A DNA stretch of 64,000 nt from Gyromitra esculenta. Taxonomy: Eukaryota; Ascomycota; Pezizomycetes; Pezizales; Discinaceae. Below the pieces are notes generated by a model that saw nothing but the letters and a program-made list of their open reading frames with translations, was not told the origin of the DNA and searched no databases. The position numbers and the translations under genes were made by a program. This document shows, one piece after another, positions 53,728 through 64,000 of this stretch (position 1 is its first letter; every line of letters starts with the position of its first letter). Where the stretch lies: the NCBI GenBank assembly GCA_038503075.1, contig JBCAML010000018.1, positions 62,001 to 126,000 of the forward strand, in the 5' to 3' direction.

Positions 53728-56700
53728 CAAAATTTCTTACCTCTATCTGCATTTTCGATTTCTGGGTTTTCGGTTTCCGGTATAAGCGTGGAGGATCAAT
53801 TGGATGGGGAACATTTTGTAATATCGTGCAATATTTCCCATAGCAATGAAATCATAAAAACACACGCCTTACTAGACACTGGAGCCTCCGGATTTGCATT
53901 TATTGATCAGAAATTCGCGAGTCACCACTCCCTGCCTCTTACCCCCTTAAAAACTCCCCGCCAACTTGAAGTCATCGATGGTCGTCCTGTTAGCTCAGGA
54001 GACATCACACACATCGCCAATATCAACCTCTCGGTACAAAACCACTGTGAACAAGCCCCCTGTTTCGTGACACAACTTGGTCATTACCCCCTTGTCCTAG
54101 GCATACCTTGGATGAATTACCATGATGTCCGCCTCCATTTTGCCGATAAACGCATTGAGTTTAATTCCAAACTCTGCACCACCCACTGCGCTCCTCGTTC
54201 ACCAATTGTCTCCACCTCCTCGATCCCATCTCCCCCTAGGCTAAACCTTTCATTTATTGGCGCTGCCAGTTTTAGAACTCTCACCAGAAAACGAAATTTA
54301 CAAGCCTACGCCATGTCATTATATGAAATAAACAAAATCATAGATGACAAAACAACCAAAGAGGAGTGGAGGTCACGTATTCCGGCAGAATATCATGAAT
54401 TTTTGGACATGTTCGATAAGAAGAAAGCCCAAGGACTTCCCCCCCGCCGTTCCTATGACCATAAAATACAGTTGATGGAAGGGCAAGACGCTCCCTTCGG
54501 ACCACTGTACGGGATGTCCCGAGAAGAGCTAATTGTCTTAAAAAAGTATATCGAGGACAATCTTGAGAAAGGATTCATTCGTGCTAGCTCCTCCCCCGCC
54601 GGGTCCCCTGTGCTATTTGTAAAAAAGGCTGACGGTTCCCTGCGACTCTGCGTGGATTACCGAGGCCTTAATGCTATTACCGTCAAGGATCGTTATACCT
54701 CTCCCCTTATCCGAGAAACCCTGGACCGGCTTGCAAAGGCACAATGGTATACCAAATTAGACCTTCGCGATGGATATCACCAAGTGCGCATTGCGGAGGG
54801 AGATGAATGGAAAACCGCCTTCCGCACCCGGTATGGTCTTTACGAATACCAGGTTATGCCATTCGGTCTAACCAATGCCCCCGGAACGTTCCAACGATTC
54901 GTAAATGACTGTCTCACGGAATACCTAGACATCTTCTGTACCGCCTATCTAGATGATATCCTCATCTACAGTGATACCTTCGAAGAGCATCAGATTCACG
55001 TCCGCAAAGTCCTTCAAACTCTCAAGAACAATGATATCCTGCTAAAACCCGAAAAATGCGAGTTTGAGGTACAGACTACTAAGTACCTTGGCCTTATCCT
55101 CACCCCCGATGGTATTAAAATGGATGAAGAAAAACTCAAAGCTGTTCGAGAATGGGGAACACCCAAGAGTGTAAAAGATGTTCAAGCGTTTTTGGGTTTT
55201 GCCAATTTTTACCGCCGGTTCATACTAGGATTCTCTAAATTAGCTGCCCCTCTTACTGCCCTCACTAGGAAAGGTATTACTTTTGAATGGTCGGTCGAAG
55301 CCGACGTAGCCTTCGAAAACCTCAAACACGCCTTTACTACCGCTCCGATTCTTATCCATTTCGATCCTGATAAGAAAATTATCGTGGAGACAGATGCCTC
55401 AGATTTCGTATCCGGAGGAGTCCTATCGCAATACGATGATAATGGCATTCTACACCCGGTGGCCTTCTTTTCGAAGAAACATTCCCCCGCGGAATGTAAT
55501 TACGAAATTTACGACAAGGAACTGCTGGCGATTATCCGGGTCTTTGAAGAATGGCGCCCGGAACTCGAAGGCTCGAAACACCCTATTGACGTGATCAGTG
55601 ACCATAAGAACCTCGAGTATTTTATGAGCACCAAGCAACTCAACCGCCGTCAAGCCAGATGGGCTGAGTACCTATCCCGCTTCGATTTCGTAATCACATA
55701 CCGACCAGGCAAAGAAGGAGGGAAACCGGACGCTTTAACTCGGAGATCGGGAGATCTCCCCAAGGAAGGGGATGAAAGATTAGCACACCAAAGTCAGGTG
55801 GTGCTAAAGAAAGAAAATATAGATCCCAAGCTAAGTTTGTTGTCGGCTTCTTTGTCAAATGAAGCCGCTGAATTGGACGCCCCCTTATTAAAACTCTTTA
55901 AAGAAGGATATACCGCTGATAAATTCCCTGAAAAAATCCTCCTAGCGTTACGAAATAAGGACCAACAATCCAAGGAGATCACCTTAAGCGAGTGCAAGGA
56001 AGAAAACAACAAACTCTATTACAGAGATTGTATCTACGTTCCAGACTTTGCTCCCCTCCGCCTTGAATTGATCAAAAGACACCATGACGTCCCCGCCGCT
56101 GGCCACCCAGGTCGGGATAAGACTTTCGAACTCCTTACCAGAGGATTCTATTGGCCCAAGATGAGGGAGTCAATCAGTAGATATGTCCGAAATTGCCATA
56201 TCTGCCAGAAAGCAAAACCAGCCACCCAACGCACGCAAGGAGTTCTCCGCCCCCTACCTATTCCTAACCGACCATGGCAGGAAATCTCTATGGATTTCGT
56301 TACCGGCCTACCTGAATCAAACGGCTATGACGCTATTATGGTAGTGGTCGACCGTCTGTCTAAAATGCGTCACCTTATCCCTTGTAATACCACCGTCAAT
56401 TCCAGAGACGTGGCTGATCTATATCTACAACACGTCTGGAAGCTACATGGTTTACCCACGCACATTACTTCTGACCGAGGCACTCAATTCACTGCCCATT
56501 TCTGGAAAGAATTATGCCAACGTTTAGGAATACAAGCCCGGATGTCCACTGCCTTCCACCCAGAAACAGACGGGCAAACAGAGAGATTAAACGCGGTAAT
56601 GGAACAGTATCTCCGATCATACGTATCCTATCAACAAGAAGATTGGAACAGATGGCTACCTATGGCGGAATTCTCGGCTAATAACCAAGAATCGGCGAGT

Positions 56701-57384
56701 ACGAAAGTATCCCCCTTTTTAGCCAATTACGGATACCACCCTCGATTCGATACTTCCCTCGTTCCCCCGACGATTATCCCTCAGAGTCAAGACGCCGCTA
56801 CTTTTGCCAATAAGATGCAGGAGCTGTACGATCACCTTAGGATACAGATTAGAACCGCTCAAGACATCCAAGAGACCGCTGTTAATAAACACCGAACTCC
56901 AGCCCCGGCGTATCAAATTAACGACCAAGTCTTCGTATCCATGAAGAATATTAGAACTACTCGTAACGCCAGGAAATTAGATTGGAAATGGATGGGTCCC
57001 TATACAGTGAAGAAAATTGTTTCCCCATTTGCCTATGAGATTGACCTCCCTTCGTCGGTCAAATATCATCCGGTATTTCATGTTTCTCTGTTAAAACCCG
57101 CGGCTCACGATGCTCTCCCCGGACAAATTATCCCTCCACCGGCGCCTATTGTTGTCAACGACCAAGAAGAGTATTATATCGAGAAAATCTTGGATCAACG
57201 TATATATCGCAATAAACAACAATACCTCGTCGAATGGACCGGCTATGCCCACCCTACCTGGGAACCTGCGGAGGACCTTGTAGATACTTCGGCACTGGAA
57301 AAGTTTTTGGCTACCCAGACGTTGGCTACTCCTAGTGTTCGCAGGAGCTCACGCTTGAAGAGGGGAGCTACTTTCATGGATTGA
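53684..57384 (+). CDS. G2 Pol polyprotein, expressed by -1 frameshift
   Basis: About 1233 aa from the shift site. The frame is open upstream to 53476, but that part is the gag overlap. Order: aspartic protease (ALLDTGASGFAFID, near 53865); reverse transcriptase (LCVDYRGLNAITVKDRY; YQVMPFGLTNAPGTFQRF; catalytic YLDDILIYSD near 54943); RNase H (ETDASDFVSGGVLSQ; VISDHKNLEYF); integrase with zinc-binding H-H-C-C (HHDVPAAGHPGR, CHICQKAK near 56080-56215) and the D,D,E triad (MDFVTG, SDRGTQF, ETDGQTERL). A C-terminal chromodomain (EEYYIEKILDQ, VEWTGYAHPTWEPAEDL) usually directs insertion to marked chromatin. The stop lies inside the 3' LTR. No internal stops, all catalytic motifs present. Confidence 0.95.
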
Positions 57385-57779
57385 TCTCGGATAGTAAGTC
57401 GTGGTTGGGTTGTCGGTTGTATTGTGATTCGGAGGGTTGTATAATCTCTTTGTTCCTCGGTTATTTTTCGGTTATAAGTTTTGTTAAGGAAAGCGGGGTA
57501 TTTAAGCGATGGATTTTGATCGTGTTTGGTTCTCTTCTTCTTCTTTCCTTAAGCAACGTTCTCGTTTCACTTCTACTGTATCTGTTATAATTCCACTTCG
57601 ATTCTACCTTAGAATCCTCGCTGTCGCTGTGAAAACATCACCGATACTTCGCCTTGAAGTACACTCCCCGTAGGACCTGTAGACCATACCGCACTCCTCG
57701 AACGTGTTGGTTTCTCGCTTAAGTAGCACTGCTCACCTTCAGGGATACTGAAGGGCTTAGAGAGAGACCATCCGTGAGA
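57372..57779 (+). repeat. 3' LTR of G2
   Basis: Same length as the 5' LTR. The six differences are all C/T or G/A, some at CpG. The right end abuts G3 pol sequence at ATCGAAACGG. Confidence 0.88.
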
Positions 57780-60700
57780 TCGAAACGGGGATGGTAACCA
57801 TAATTAGCAAAGAACGGGGAAACTTTAGTACTGGCCGATTCTTGGTTGTTAGCGGAGAACTCGGCCATTGGCAACCATTTACTCCAGTCGTCCTGCTGAT
57901 AAGAGACGTAAGAGCGCAAGTATTGCTCCATGACTGCGTTTAGACGTTCCGTTTGTCCATCGGTTTCCGGATGGAAGGCTGTAGACATCCGTGCCTGAAT
58001 TCCAAGTCGTTCGCAAAGATTCTTCCAAAAATGAGCTGTGAACTGGGTGCCTCGATCGGAGGTGACATGTGTAGGTAATCCGTGTAGCTTCCAGATGTGT
58101 TGCAAATAAAGGTCGGCTACATCTCGGGAATTAACCGTAGTGTTGCATGGGATTAAATGTTGCATCTTGGATAACCGGTCAACAATAACCATGATAGCAT
58201 CGTAGCCGTTAGATTCCGGAAGGCCTGTAACAAAGTCCATCGAAATCTCTTGCCAGGGACGGTTAGGAATTGGTAAGGGGCGAAGGACGCCTTGAGTTCG
58301 TTGGGTATTTGGTTTGGCTCTTTGGCAGATATGGCAGTTCCGTACGTACCGGCTGACTGATTCTCGCATCTTGGGCCAATAAAAGTTCCGGGCTAGGAGT
58401 TCAAAGGTTTTGTCGCGTCCTGGATGGCCTGCCGCTGGGGTGTCATGATGTCTTCGGATAAGTTCAAGTCTGAGAGAGTCGAGGTTGGGAACATAGAGAC
58501 AATCGCGGTAGCGTAATAGATTATTCTTATTACTGCATTCACTTAAAGTAATTTCCTTGGATTGTTGTTCCTTATTCTTTAATGCCGCGAGTATCTTTTC
58601 CGGGAACTTATCAGTGATGTATCCTTCTTGAAAAAGTTTAAAAAGGGGGGCGTCCAATTCAGCGGCTTCATTTGACAAAGAAGCCGACAACAAACTTATC
58701 TTGGGATCAATATTCTCCTTTTTTAATACCACTTGGCTTTGATGCGCCAATCTTTCATCCCCTTCCTTGGGGAGATCTCCTGATCTCCTTGTCAATGCGT
58801 CGGGCTTTCCTCCTTGAGTGCCTGGTCGATACGTAATTACGAAGTCGAAGCGAGAGAGGTATTCAGCCCATCGTGCTTGACGGCGATTTAGCTGTTTAGT
58901 ACTCATAAAATACTCAAGGTTTTTATGATCGCTGATCACGTCGATGGGGTGCTTAGATCCTTCTAATTCAGGGCGCCATTCTTCGAAGACTCGGATGATT
59001 GCCAGCAGTTCCTTATCGTAAATCTCGTAGTTGCATTCTGAGGGAGAGTGTTTCTTTGAGAAGAAAGCTACTGGATGTAAGACGCCATTATCGTCGTATT
59101 GCGATAGGACTCCTCCCGATACAAAATCGGAGGCGTCCGTTTCTACGATGATCTTTTTATCGGGATCAAAATGAATAAGGATAGGGGCAGTGGTAAAGGC
59201 ATGTTTGAGGTTCTCAAAAGCGATATCTGCTTCAACCGTCCATTCGAATATTATTTCCTTTTTTGTGAGTGCTGTAAGGGGTGAGGCGAGCTTGGAGAAT
59301 CCTAGGATAAACCGACGGTAAAAATTGGCGAAACCTAGGAAAGCTTGGACATCCTTAACACTTCTCGGTGTTCCCCATTCCCGGACGGCTCTGAGCTTAT
59401 CTTCGTCCATCTTAATGCCATCGGGGGTGAGGATGAGGCCCAAATACTTCGTGGTTTGTACCTCAAATTCGCATTTTTCCGGCTTAAGTAGGATATCATT
59501 GCTCTTGAGGGTCTGCAGTACCTTTCGTACATGAATCTGGTGTTCCGCAAATGTATCACTGTAAATTAGGATATCATCCAAGTAAGCAGTACAGAATATA
59601 TCCAAATATTCAGTAAGACAGTCGTTTACGAATCGCTGGAAGGTTCCGGGGGCATTGGTTAGGCCGAATGGCATGACTTGGTATTCATATAAGCCGTAAC
59701 GGGTACGGAAGGCTGTTTTCCACTCATCTCCTTCTGCAATGCGTACTTGATGATAGCCGTCACGAAGGTCTAGTTTGGTGTACCATTGTGCTTTGGCTAA
59801 GCGATCTAGCGTTTCTCTGATAAGCAGGGAGGTATATCGATCTTTGACAGTGATTGCATTTAGGTCTCGATAGTCCACGCAGAGTCTCAACGAGCCGTCA
59901 GCTTTCTTTACAAAGAGGACGGGGGATCCAGCAGGGGAAGAGCTGGCGCGAATAAAGCCCTTTTCCAAGTTATCCTCGATGTATTTTTTGAGAACAATGA
60001 GTTCTTCTCGGGACATTCCATAAAGGGGGCCAAACGGTGCGTCTTTTCCCTCCATTAGCTGAATTTTGTGGTCATACGAGTGTCGTGGAGGTAATCCTTG
60101 GGCTTTGCTTTTATCAAACATATCCAGGAATTCGTGGTACTCGGCTGGTATCCTTGCTTTCCATTCTTCCTTACTGGTCTTTTGCTCTAGGATTTTATTA
60201 ATCTCATAGAGGGACATCGCATAAGCTTGGGAAGAGTGTTTTCGAGTAAGAGTTCTGAAACTGGCAGCACCAATGAATGATAGGTTTAGTCTGGGAGGAG
60301 CGGGGATCGAGGGTGTTGATACAGGGGGCAGGCGAGGGGCACAGCGGGTGGTGCAGAGTTTAGAGTTAAACTCAATGCGTTTATCGGCAAAATGAAGGCG
60401 AACATCATGGTGATTCATCCAAGGGATTCCTAGCACCAGGGGATAGTGTCCCAATTGGGTCACAAAGCAGGGGGCTTGTTCTTGGTGTTGTTGGATGGAT
60501 AAATTAATGTTGGCGAGGTGAGTAATGTCTCCTGAGGCAACTGGACGGCCATCGATTACTTCAAGTTGTCTGGGTATTCTTAACGGCGAGAGTGGAAGAG
60601 AGTGGTGACTCGCGAAATTCTTGTCAATGAATGCAAATCCAGAGGCTCCAGTGTCTAGCAAAGCGTGTGTTTTGATGATTTTATTATTATGGGAAATCTT

Positions 60701-60847
60701 GCACGAAACTACAAAATGTTCTCCATCTAACTGATCCTCCACGCTTAAACTAGAAACTGAAAACCCGGAAATTGAAAATGCAGACAAAGGAGAAGAGGAC
60801 GGAACCAAGGCAGGGTCACTGGTCAGCCTTGGTTGAACTAGTTTAAA
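57780..60847 (-). pseudogene. G3 pol, N-terminal and central part
   Basis: Open from the frameshift site (60847-60841) to the G2 insertion point at 57780; the last about 20 codons of the extended frame are G2 LTR. Protease (LLDTGASGFAFID), reverse transcriptase (YLDDILIYSD), RNase H (DASDFVSGGVLSQ) and integrase (GHPGRDKTFELL, CHICQRAK, SDRGTQF, ETDGQTERL) are all intact and about 90 percent like G2 by eye. The C-terminal capping region and chromodomain lie on the other side of G2 at 51293-51916. Before the insertion this pol was probably functional or nearly so. The polyprotein can no longer be made whole. Confidence 0.9.
60803..60847 (-). promoter_or_regulatory. -1 ribosomal frameshift signal, G3 gag-pol
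   Basis: On the minus strand TTTAAAC (60847-60841) precedes the gag TAG (60840-60838). After 6 nt, AACCAAGGC (60834-60826) pairs with GCCTTGGTT (60811-60803) around a 14-nt loop. Spacing, stem length and loop length equal those in G2, with one compensated base pair. Confidence 0.85.
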
Positions 60848-62172
60848 GCCTCGCTTGAGGCGCTGGCGGACTCTAAAGCAAAAAACTGAGGGGGGAGAGG
60901 TGGCGGTGGTAGAGAGGAGGCCGGAGGTGTGCGATTGGCGGGTGGTGCGGTGAGAGCTCCTCTCATTGTGGGTTTCTTCGGGGCGGAAGGACAGTTGGCG
61001 TAGGAGTGATCGGGGGCGGCGCAGAACATACACTTCCCTGTGGAGCGGCGCCATTGTTTCTCTTCTTCCGATAGTTTCCTTCTGCCGTTGATCATGGTGT
61101 ATCTTTGGTCCTGAGGGGGGCGAGAAAGGTTGCTAGTACGTCCGAAAGAGAGATCCATAGGAGCAAGGCCTCCGGGTATGAATGATGACGCGGGGACGAA
61201 GGGAGTCATTGCATTGGTTGGAGCACTAAACTGCCCCATATTTTCGCGGGTATTTCGCTTCTCAGCCTTACGGGCTCGGATACGATTGTCCATTCGGGTG
61301 AGGACCAGGATCATATCGTTGAGAGTAGCGGGCATAGCGGCAGCGAAGACCATAGCTTCCTTTAGTTCTTCTGACATACCATGTTCGAGGGCATCCATCT
61401 TCGAATTTTCATCGAAGTTTAGCTGTCCCATGATGCGTTGAAAATCCGCTAGGTAGGCGGAAAAGTCGCGTTTGCCTTGACGAAGTTGGTGCAGTTCTCG
61501 TCGTGCGGTACCGGTGGGGTCGGGGTCCCCGAAGGCAGTCTCCAAGGCGGCGATGAGGGCGGCGGCGTTGGTCCAGGTTGTAAGGCCAGAAGGAAGGACT
61601 GTGTGTCGAACTTGTTCCAGGGCCGCTCCCTCCAAGCGGTTGATCGTATAGAGAATCATGGTATTCTCGTCAGCGAATCGATCTCTGTTAACCGCAAGTT
61701 TTGACCGGAGTTGGAGGATGAAGCCGGGGAGTTTCGTCCTGGATCCGTCGAATTTCTCCGGGTCCGGCATACGTTCAGAGCGATGGGTGGTGACTGATGG
61801 CGGCGGGGGAGTGGCTGTGAGGTTTGGTGGAGCTGGGGGGAGGGAAAGGTTTGCACGAGCCTCATTCCGTTCCCGACGTAATCGGTCAATGAGGGCGGAG
61901 GCATCGCTGACCCGTTGGTCTTGTTGTTGGGCGTGGTGGTTGGCGTTGTTCGCTTGGATCTGGGCGGTGTTGAGCTTTATCTCTAGCTCCTGCGTTCCTT
62001 CTTGTAGGACGTCAATCTGATCCTCGAGAGCCTGGTTGAGTTCCCGGAGTCGGTTAAACAACTCGACGGGGTCGTCTCTATAGGCCTGGGCAAAGGCTTC
62101 CTTTGTGGGGAAGCGGGGTGTGGCGACGGCGGCTCCTTCAGATGAGGAGGTGACGGGGGCGGGGGAGCTCAT
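60838..62172 (-). CDS. G3 Gag protein
   Basis: 444 aa, intact and very similar to G2 Gag: the same capsid blocks (MPDPEKFDGSRTKLPGFILQ, RELHQLRQGKRDFSAYLADF) and zinc knuckle CMFCAAPDHSYANC. The N-terminal 130 residues are the most variable part, with a coiled coil. The stop is directly preceded by the UUUAAAC heptamer. The start ATG lies 44 bp inside the 5' LTR edge. Confidence 0.92.
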   Translation of the reverse strand: MSSPAPVTSSSEGAAVATPRFPTKEAFAQAYRDDPVELFNRLRELNQALEDQIDVLQEGTQELEIKLNTAQIQANNANHHAQQQDQRVSDASALIDRLRRERNEARANLSLPPAPPNLTATPPPPSVTTHRSERMPDPEKFDGSRTKLPGFILQLRSKLAVNRDRFADENTMILYTINRLEGAALEQVRHTVLPSGLTTWTNAAALIAALETAFGDPDPTGTARRELHQLRQGKRDFSAYLADFQRIMGQLNFDENSKMDALEHGMSEELKEAMVFAAAMPATLNDMILVLTRMDNRIRARKAEKRNTRENMGQFSAPTNAMTPFVPASSFIPGGLAPMDLSFGRTSNLSRPPQDQRYTMINGRRKLSEEEKQWRRSTGKCMFCAAPDHSYANCPSAPKKPTMRGALTAPPANRTPPASSLPPPPLPPQFFALESASASSEALN

Positions 62173-62215
62173 TGTTGCTTCGGTGTAGGAGGTGTAGATG
62201 GAGGAAGCAACGTAA

Positions 62216-62630
62216 TCTCACGGTTCAGTCCCAGTCTAAGCCCTTCTGTATCCCAGAAGGTAAGCAGAGCTACTTAAACGAGAACTGTTGCGATAAGAGC
62301 GACGAAGTTGTCTACAAGTCCTACGTGGGTCTAACTCCAGGCGAGTTAAGTGGGAAGGTGTTTTCACAGCGACAGCGACCGCGAGGATTCTGAAGGAGAA
62401 TCGAGATGGTATTGAACAAATACAGAAGAAGTAAACTGAGAACGTTGCTTAAGGAAAAGAGAAGAAAACCACAACAACTATCCAAAATCCATCCCTTATA
62501 TACCCCGCAATCCCTCGCATGACTCATACCCGAAACACAACCGAACAACAAAGACATTATAATAGAACCATCATCCGTTGCAACCATTACTTCCCGAACC
62601 CTAACCCATCATCTCGCTTCATCCGTGAAA
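62216..62630 (-). repeat. 5' LTR of G3
   Basis: About 415 bp, TTTCACGGATGAAG to CCGTGAGA on the minus strand, followed by TTACGTTGCTTCC. Contains the CCTTAAGCAACGTTCTC self-primer site as in G2. About 6 bp longer than the 3' LTR, with several substitutions, so older than G2. Confidence 0.82.
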
Positions 62631-63194
62631 CCCACCACCTGCACCATCGCCACCACCCCCTCCTGCTCATACTCAAGGAGGTCGCTCGGATAAAATGCCT
62701 GACCCAGATAAGTTCAATGGGTCTCGCGATAAGCTCCCTGGGTTCGTTTTGCAACTCAGGTCGAAGCTCTCGGTTAACGCCGATCGATTTTCCAACAGCA
62801 ACAACATGGTGTTGTATGCCATCAGCCGTCTCGAGGGAGCCGCCCTCGAACAAGTCCGTCACTCCGTCCTTCCTGACGGAACTACCACTTGGAACTCCGC
62901 CTCCGATCTGATCACCACCTTGGAAACAGCCTTCGGCGACCCTGACCCCCTTGGTACTGCCCGCCGTGAGCTACATCAACTCCGACAAGGGAAGCGAGAT
63001 TTCTCCGCCTACCTTGCCGACTTCCAGCGCATCATGGGACGCCTCAATTACGATGAGTCCGCAAAAAACGATGCCCTGGAATACGGCATGTCAGATGAGC
63101 TAAAAGAGGCGGTAGTAACCGTCGCCGATTTCCCCACTACCTTCACTTCCCTCTGCGCTTTCCTCCTCCGCTTGGATAACCGAATCCGAGCGAG
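62631..63194 (+). pseudogene. G4 gag, capsid part
   Basis: Continues G4 gag after the G3 insertion. The open frame from 62695 carries the capsid blocks RLEGAALEQVRHSVLPDG, TAFGDPDPLGTARRELHQ and RQGKRDFSAYLADFQRIMG, and ends at RLDNRIRA where element G5 begins. The zinc knuckle is missing from this part, being on the far side of G5. Confidence 0.82.
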
Positions 63195-63619
63195 TCTCAC
63201 GGTTTGATCTCTCGTTAAGCCCTTCAGTATCCCTGAAGGTGAGCAGTGCTACTTAAGCGAGAGGTCAAGCGACAAGAGTCACGATGTTTCTACAGGTCCT
63301 ACGTGGGTCTAACTCAAGGCGAGTTAAGTGTAGAGGTTTTCACGGCGACAGCGACAACGAGGATTCTGAGGTAGAATCGAAGTAGTATTAAAGTAATACA
63401 GTAGAAGTAAGGTAAGAACATTGCTTAGGAAAAGAAGAAAAGGAAGAAGAGAATAAGACGACGCAAAACCCATCCTTAAATACCCCGCTTTTCATAAACA
63501 AAACCCAATACCCGAAGAGAACCGAAATACAATAACATTATCTTTTTTACCACAACCCCTAAACCATAACAACCAACAAGTCGACGCCTAACCCTATTCC
63601 CAAGTATCAATCCGTGAAA
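63195..63619 (-). repeat. 3' LTR of G5
   Basis: About 425 bp, TTTCACGGATTGATAC to CCGTGAGA on the minus strand. Shares blocks with the G3 LTR (CCTACGTGGGTCTAACTC on the plus strand) but is clearly a different subfamily. Confidence 0.8.
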
Positions 63620-64000
63620 GTAGCCCCCCGTCTTAAGCGTGAGCTCCTGCGAACCTTAGGTCCAGTTGTAATCGTCGTCTTTTGGAATACATCGAGGGCA
63701 GTAGTATCTTGAAGATCTTCCGCAGGTTCCCAAGTAGGATGAGCATAACCGGTCCACTCCACGAGGTATTGCAATCGTCCTCGATGAGTTCTTTGGTCGA
63801 GAATTCTTTCGATAAAGTATTCCTCCTGGTTGTTCACCACAACTGGGACTGGGGGCAGAATAATTTGTCCGGGAAGAGCATCATTTGGGGTAGGCTTAAG
63901 AAGGGAAACATGAAAAACAGGATGATATTTAACCGAAGCAGGGAGATCAATCTCATAAGCGAAAGGGGAAATAATTCTTTTTACTGCATAAGGGCCCATC
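63607..64000 (-). CDS. G5 Pol, C-terminal part with chromodomain
   Basis: 130 residues within the window, no stops. Capping region (MGPYAVKRIISPFAYEIDL, KYHPVFHVSLLKP) followed by a complete chromodomain (EEYFIERILDQ, YLVEWTGYAHPTWEPAEDL) and a basic Ser/Arg-rich tail. The stop lies just inside the 3' LTR, as in G2. Confidence 0.92.
   Translation of the reverse strand, partial: MGPYAVKRIISPFAYEIDLPASVKYHPVFHVSLLKPTPNDALPGQIILPPVPVVVNNQEEYFIERILDQRTHRGRLQYLVEWTGYAHPTWEPAEDLQDTTALDVFQKTTITTGPKVRRSSRLRRGATFTD

Larger units (their letters stand above)
51917..57779 (+). mobile_element. Gypsy chromovirus G2, full-length and near-intact
   Basis: Two 408-bp LTRs (51917-52324; 57372-57779) that differ by six bases, all transitions, by eye. 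Gag (52367-53692) and pol (to 57384) are uninterrupted and linked by a -1 frameshift signal. It is inserted in G3 pol; ATCG on both sides is the likely target duplication. A polypurine tract (GAAGAGGGGAGC) ends just before the 3' LTR. This is the youngest element of the nest and may be transposition-competent. Confidence 0.92.
50884..62630 (-). mobile_element. Gypsy chromovirus G3, reversed, interrupted by G2
   Basis: LTRs at 62216-62630 (5') and 50884-51292 (3'). Flanked by the 5-bp target duplication CCCAC (50879-50883 and 62631-62635), which marks insertion into G4 gag. Gag and most of pol are open. Pol is split by the insertion of G2 at 51917-57779 and the 3' remnant carries frame slips, so G3 is dead. 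Confidence 0.88.
50165..64000 (+). mobile_element. Gypsy element G4, interrupted twice, 3' part beyond window
   Basis: 5' LTR 50165-50575; first gag part 50631-50883; gag resumes at 62631 after element G3 and stops at 63194 where element G5 is inserted. It sits inside the copia element. Pol and 3' LTR would lie to the right of the window. The gag body (MPDPDKFNGSRDKLPGFVLQ) is clearly of the same family as G2 and G3 but more diverged. Confidence 0.8.
63195..64000 (-). mobile_element. Gypsy chromovirus G5, 3' end only
   Basis: Reversed element inserted in G4 gag. Its 3' LTR is at 63195-63619 and the end of its pol reaches the window edge. The left flank GCGAG (63190-63194) is the expected target-duplication copy; its partner is outside the window. 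Confidence 0.85.

Noticed and set aside
1..64000. CRISPR arrays, rRNA genes, bacterial-type operons
   Set aside because: None seen. Tandem repeats here are coding (17753-18157) or minisatellite (35200-35720) and not spacer-repeat arrays.

Overview
The window looks like a piece of a filamentous ascomycete (Pezizomycotina-type) nuclear chromosome. Genes are split by short introns (about 40-100 nt) with GTRNGT donors, CTAAC-like branch sites and YAG acceptors. The protein families are fungal: AA9 polysaccharide monooxygenase, CFEM secreted protein, NLR-like N-terminal domain with ankyrin repeats, chromodomain Ty3/gypsy elements. I cannot name the genus from sequence alone. No bacterial operons, rRNA genes, convincing tRNA genes or CRISPR arrays were seen.

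Left part (1-16.6 kb): two homologous FAD-dependent L-amino-acid-oxidase-like genes point outward around about 7.5 kb of mostly non-coding DNA. One (minus strand) is cut by the left window edge. The other (plus, 9101-11290) reconstructs as a complete 7-exon gene of 607 aa, including one GC-AG intron. Between them is a 90-aa secreted CFEM-type cysteine-rich protein. A complete 230-aa AA9 LPMO follows at 13525-14376.

Middle part (16.6-48 kb): the main gene is a large minus-strand interferon-inducible-GTPase (IRG)-like protein with a membrane/coiled-coil N-terminus, a GTPase domain, six tandem 23-aa repeats and a long RG-rich tail. Around it lie orphan genes, a DUF7587/ADP-ribosyltransferase-like gene, a pair of small convergent paralogues with matching TATA boxes, a small four-TM protein, and two decayed genes (an NLR-like/ankyrin gene and a protein kinase) broken by stops, several of which fit C-to-T change. 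This region is gene-poor and rich in small palindromic elements, including four inverted-repeat units lying end to end at 20588-21402. It also holds a dispersed repeat with four relic copies, copia LTR relics, and two GTAC-rich repeat/minisatellite blocks.

Right part (48.3-64 kb): a retrotransposon nest. A Ty1/copia element is interrupted by a gypsy element (called here G4). G4 is interrupted by a reversed gypsy element (G3) and again by another reversed gypsy element (G5, runs off the window). G3 is itself interrupted by a full-length, nearly intact gypsy chromovirus (G2) with 408-bp LTRs. G2 and G3 share a gag-pol junction made of a UUUAAAC slippery heptamer touching the gag stop codon, followed after 6 nt by a 9-bp stem with a covarying base pair. 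This is strong internal evidence for -1 ribosomal frameshifting. Their primer-binding region matches a site inside their own LTR, as in Tf1-type self-priming.
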